From Alnus glutinosa (lineage: Eukaryota > Streptophyta > Magnoliopsida > Fagales > Betulaceae), in NCBI RefSeq assembly GCF_958979055.1, contig NC_084896.1, forward strand, positions 3,162,001 through 3,226,000: DNA of 64,000 bases. Direction: 5' to 3'. Positions 60,347 through 64,000 of the stretch are shown here, piece after piece. The notes under the pieces were generated by a model. That model ran no database searches. It was not told where the DNA came from and worked only from the letters and a program-made list of their open reading frames with translations. Every line of letters starts with the position of its first letter. The stretch's first letter is position 1. Position numbers and translations under genes: made by a program.

Positions 60347-61090
60347 TGCTCTGTTTGTTTCTGTGTAAGATGATTTTCGTCATAAAATATTTTCAGGAAA
60401 GTTATTTTTCAGAAAAATATTTTTCGTTGAAATCATTTTTCGGTGTTTGACACGTATGAAAAATTATAAATATTTTTATCTTTTTATTCAATTATATTAA
60501 TTTAAATAATTAAATTTTATTCACAACATAAAAAAGTATTAATATAAAATAATATATATATATATATATATATTTTATATATTTGGCGCATACGAATTCC
60601 GACAAAAGTGGCTGGAATCTGGCCATTTGTGCCGGATTCCGACCATCCTGGCTAGATCCTGGCCAGTTGGGAGGATCCCGGCCATAACGGTCGGATCCGG
60701 CCAAACTGGCTAGGGATTCGGTCTGAATGGACAGATCCGGCCAAAACGCCCAGATCATTACTAAGCATTTTTGGTCAAACGGAAATCATTTTTCGGTCGA
60801 CTATTATTTTTCGCTCCTACCAGTTGTGCCATTTGTGCCGGATTCCGACCATCCTGGCTAGATCCTGGCCAGTTGGGAGGATCCCGGCCATAACGGTCGG
60901 ATCCGGCCAAACTGGCTAGGGATTCAGTCTGAATGGACAGATCCGGCCAAAACGCCCAGATCATTACTAAGCATTTTTGGTCAAACGGAAATCATTTTTC
61001 GGTCGACTATTATTTTTCGCCCCTACCAAACACCGAAAAAATGCCAAAATCATTTTTCAGAAACTATTTTATGCCGAAACAAACGAAGTA
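60347..61090. mobile_element. Second member of the 29288-30046 TIR family, diverged
   Basis: Both ends match that family with mutations (TGCTCTGTTTGTTTCTGTGT at the left; ATGCCGAAACAAACGAAGTA at the right). Subterminal words TCATTTTTCGGTGTTT and CCTACCAAACACCG agree. TTA precedes the left end. The GC-rich CCGGATCCGGCC core is present and partly doubled (see 60622-61028). Confidence 0.75.
60622..61028. repeat. 206-bp tandem duplication inside the TIR element
   Basis: GCCATTTGTGCCGGATTCC at 60622 recurs at 60828, and both copies run to CCTACCA with only about two differences seen (GATTCGGTC/GATTCAGTC and CGCTCC/CGCCCC). Recent, and restricted to this copy of the family. Confidence 0.9.
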
Positions 61091-62526
61091 TAAGTGAATA
61101 ACTAGGATTTCTTATTAGGAGGGCCAAAACATTATTAAATGGCCAAGTGTAATTTTAATAGGGGTCAAACTTAATTTATAGGCCGGAAAATATACTTACA
61201 TACCTATGTATAATTATTTTAAGATTTATTTATTTTTTATTTATATATAAATATTTAACCATAAATACATATATATTTATATATAAATTTATCGTGTATC
61301 ATTTTTTAAAGTTTTTCTCAAAACTAATTTAAAATATTTTTTTCCAATTGAGTCTAGTAAATTGACACGTGTCCAAGTGCACATATTCTCACATTCATTT
61401 TGGACTTTTATTTATTTATTTGAAGGATATGTCAGTTTAATTGGGTGGGAGGAAAACTGTCTTATTTTTAAATGTAAATTTAATTTGACAAACCCTTTGA
61501 GTTTGAGTTTTAAGATGGGATTGAAAAGTTTCAAATCCGGCCCAAACGTATGTAATCAACAAGTCTTTCTCTTTCCCAATGAAATCTGCATATCTACGAC
61601 AAATGGTCGAAGAAGTAGAAGCATGTTGGGCCCTAATTCTGCTTTTATTCAAGGCTGGCCAGCATGGTGATGAAGCCCATGGCCCATGGCAAAAGAGTCC
61701 CTGGATCCAGACTGCTCCAATGATGCTTGGCCCAAAATGGTTGTAGTGCTTTGTTTTAGGGTACCGCTATTTAGTATACTGTTATACGACTGTTATATAT
61801 TTGTGATAATAACGTGACGGAGAAAATCAATTTTTTATTATTATTATTTTTATAAGTGGTGATTTTTATTGTTATATCATCAAATTGTATGACAATTTTA
61901 TAAAAGTCTATTAAATAGCATTACTTTTTTTTTTTTTTTTTTTTTTTTTTCTTTTTTTTAAAAAATTCATGAACTTCGATTGTAATCATGGTGAAAACCT
62001 TCCATGCATTATGTAGGTTGAAATGGTGTGTTTCACTATGCGTTAAACAAATCACTACCAATTAGCATTACAAATTCCCCAAAATATCAATTTTATGGGT
62101 ACATTTGTTAGTGTTTGGTTTTTAGTTTAAAAGAGTGTTATGATGTCCTTAACCTATATTACATTATTTCAATACTGTTACTAATGATTTACTCAGCACA
62201 AACCCTAGTTTTTTTTTTTTTTTTTTTTGGCTGGGCATTCTAGTGCATTTGTGCATTTTTATATACAAAAATTTATAAAAACATATTGGCCGTACAAAAA
62301 TTGTGCACTTGACTTAGACTTGTGATAATTACCCCCCCTTTTTCCCCCTATCTAGCTAATTCTGGATGTGTTATTGTCCTTAATTATGCAAAAGTAAAGA
62401 GATGTGCAGATTTTGTATGTATTCATCCAAAAAATTGAGTAAACAAATTTTGATTTGTTAAATGAGTAATCTTTTTTTGTATGTATTCATACAAGGTTCA
62501 TAAGAGACAAGATTAAAATAAAGTAA

Positions 62527-62528
<2 letters not shown>
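61091..62528. other. Intergenic, nothing recognised
   Basis: AT-rich with long T runs (about 61926-61950 and 62211-62228). No gene. Confidence 0.4.

Positions 62529-62562
<34 letters not shown>
62529..62562. repeat. Poly(T) run (poly(A) on the copia strand)
   Basis: An uninterrupted T run of about 33 bases lies just beyond the copia stop codon. AGTAATC before it and TATGTATTCAT after it also occur around a T7 run at about 62464-62490, so the site may be a small local duplication with an expanded tract. Confidence 0.8.
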
Positions 62563-62566
<4 letters not shown>

Positions 62567-62568
62567 AT

Positions 62569-64000
62569 TCATGAGTGTCCATCGTGAGTTGGCTTCTTAG
62601 TTGTCATTACCTTGTTTACAAGGTGAGAGTTATTGTCAACGGAATTGACATATATGGTCTTAATAGGCCCCCGCAATCTAAGCGGAATATCCAAGACACT
62701 AAGATTGGTACGAAGAGTTGTAAACCGGTTTGAGACAAGGGGCTTGGTAAAGATATCAACGCGTTGATCCTTGGTAAACATAAAGTGGACCACTAAGTTT
62801 TTGGAGGCGATCTTGTCACGTATGAAGTGAAAATCAATTTCAATATGCTTTGTACGTGCGTGGAACATTGGATTGGCAATGAGATAAGTAGCACCGAGAT
62901 TATCACACCAAAGTGTCAATGGATGAGGTAGAAAAATGCCCAATTCTTTTAAGAGGGATTGAAGCCATTGGAGTTCAGAAGTGGTGTTTGCTAAAGATCG
63001 ATACTCTGCTTCAATACTAGACCGGGAGACAATGGCTTGTTTGCGGGAACTCCAAGAGATTAAGTTAGAACCCAAATAAATGCAATAACCGCCAGTTGAA
63101 TAGCTATCATCGGAACAACTAGCCCAATCAGTATCAGAGTAGGCATGGAGTTGAGGAGAGGACTGTCGTCGAATAAATATCCCATGAAATAAAGTGTGCT
63201 TCAAGTAGCGAAAAGAGTGATTGATGATGGGGTGTTGAAGAAACTGACACACCTTATTGACAACAAAAGACACATTTGGCCGAGTGAGGGAGAGATACTA
63301 CAAGGATCCCATGATGCTGCGATAGAGGGAGGGATCTGCGAAGGTTTCATTGTCAAAGCGTGATAAAGTTGTGGAAGAGGACATGGGTGAAGTAACTAAT
63401 TTCGCATTGACCATTTTGGATATTTTCAACAAGTCAAGGATGTATTGCTTCCGTGATAAGAAGAGCCCATTAGCATCATGTAGAACCTCAACACCGAGAA
63501 AGTAGTGGATTGGCCCAAGATCTTTGACTGGAAAATTAGACCTGAGTGTGGTGATTAATGCTGCAATGGCCTGCGAATATGGACCTGTAGTTAGAATGTC
63601 ATCCACATAGAGAATGATGAAAATTACAGAGGAGCCGTGGCCATGAGTAAACAATGAAGATTCTGATTTGGAACCTAGAAAACCAAGCTCCAGAAGGCGT
63701 GAACTGGGGTGGGAAAACCATGCTCGTGGTGCCTGCTTCAGGCCATAAAGAGACTTCTTTAAGTGACATACGTGATCCGGGAAAGAGGGATGCACATACC
63801 CTGGGGGTTGAATCATGTACACATGTCAGGATATGCAGATTCTGCTAGAAGGAATATGTAAACAACGATATCCTTTATGTTAATGACTGTACCCCAAGAA
63901 AACACATAGTTTGGGACATAAGGCAAGTTTGTGTGTTGTATGGATGGAGATGAGGCCAGCATGCACACCCGAAAACTTTCAGGAAATTGTAATCGGGAGA
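62569..64000 (-). pseudogene. Ty1/copia retrotransposon polyprotein, broken, extends past window
   Basis: On the minus strand from 64000: the end of the integrase region (PDYNFLKVFGCACWPHLHPY, KGYRCL) with stops, joined directly to reverse transcriptase (MIQPPGYVHPSFPDHVCHLK, SLYGLKQAPRAW, YVDDI) and RNase H (YSDTDWASC, SSIEAEYRSLA, WCDNLGATYL, HIEIDFHFIRDKI). Damage seen: sequence between integrase and RT is missing, CAG to TAG ends the RT frame at 63298 just before YLSLTRP, and codons are lost between CQFLQHP and RYLKHT. The final frame stops at 62569 and is followed at once by a 33-base A run on that strand. No LTR seen in the window. Confidence 0.92.

Noticed and set aside
60510..60964. 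Two nearly identical minus-strand frames as paralogous genes
   Set aside because: They come from the 206-bp internal duplication of a TIR element, not from genes.

Overview
The window is nuclear DNA of a flowering plant, most likely a eudicot. The genes are split by AT-rich introns, the proteins are recognisable plant orthologues, and the space between genes is filled with degraded plant-type transposons and SSRs. I see no bacterial operon structure, organellar genome block, CRISPR array or tRNA gene. A woody rosid is plausible but the sequence does not prove it.

Gene-rich left part (1-28490): the 3' two thirds of a KIN-7 (NACK-type) kinesin gene (+, 546-4601, 5' end outside the window); CIB22/NDUFB9, a complex I LYR subunit (+, 6039-9264, five exons, 117 aa); two tandem, related, unrecognised small membrane proteins (+, 11689-12057 and 12487-12798), the second without the ATG of the first; bTHXm, a mitochondrial small-subunit ribosomal protein (-, 14307-14567); GC1/SulA-like SDR39U1 (+, 15935-20629, 13 exons, 349 aa); and UFD1 (+, 25317-28490, nine coding exons, 322 aa). 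I assembled exon chains by following GT..AG junctions that keep the frame and restore conserved protein sequence.

Middle part (28406-36778): a head-to-tail segmental duplication. It begins 11 nt inside the last UFD1 exon, so the UFD1 C-terminal codons and 3' UTR are repeated at 32981. The first copy then gained a 759-bp TIR element that the second lacks, which gives a filled and an empty site side by side.

Right part (36779-64000): nested MITE/LINE insertions (38318-39571), an intronless arginine decarboxylase gene (-, 40531-42684) with a short uORF in its leader, then about 20 kb of repeats. These include a LINE zf-RVT/RNase H relic, a solo LTR sitting in a (TA)n tract, several foldback MITEs, a 0.5-kb tandem repeat, a short LINE-derived element with a clean TSD, a second copy of the TIR family from 29288, and a broken Ty1/copia polyprotein running off the right edge.

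The gene set combines two neighbourhoods that, from memory, are separate in Arabidopsis: kinesin/bTHXm/GC1/UFD1 (around At2g21270-At2g21300) and CIB22/ADC2 (At4g34700-At4g34710). The genes do not form one pathway. Three have TGGGCC/T site II motifs upstream, two of them encoding mitochondrial proteins.
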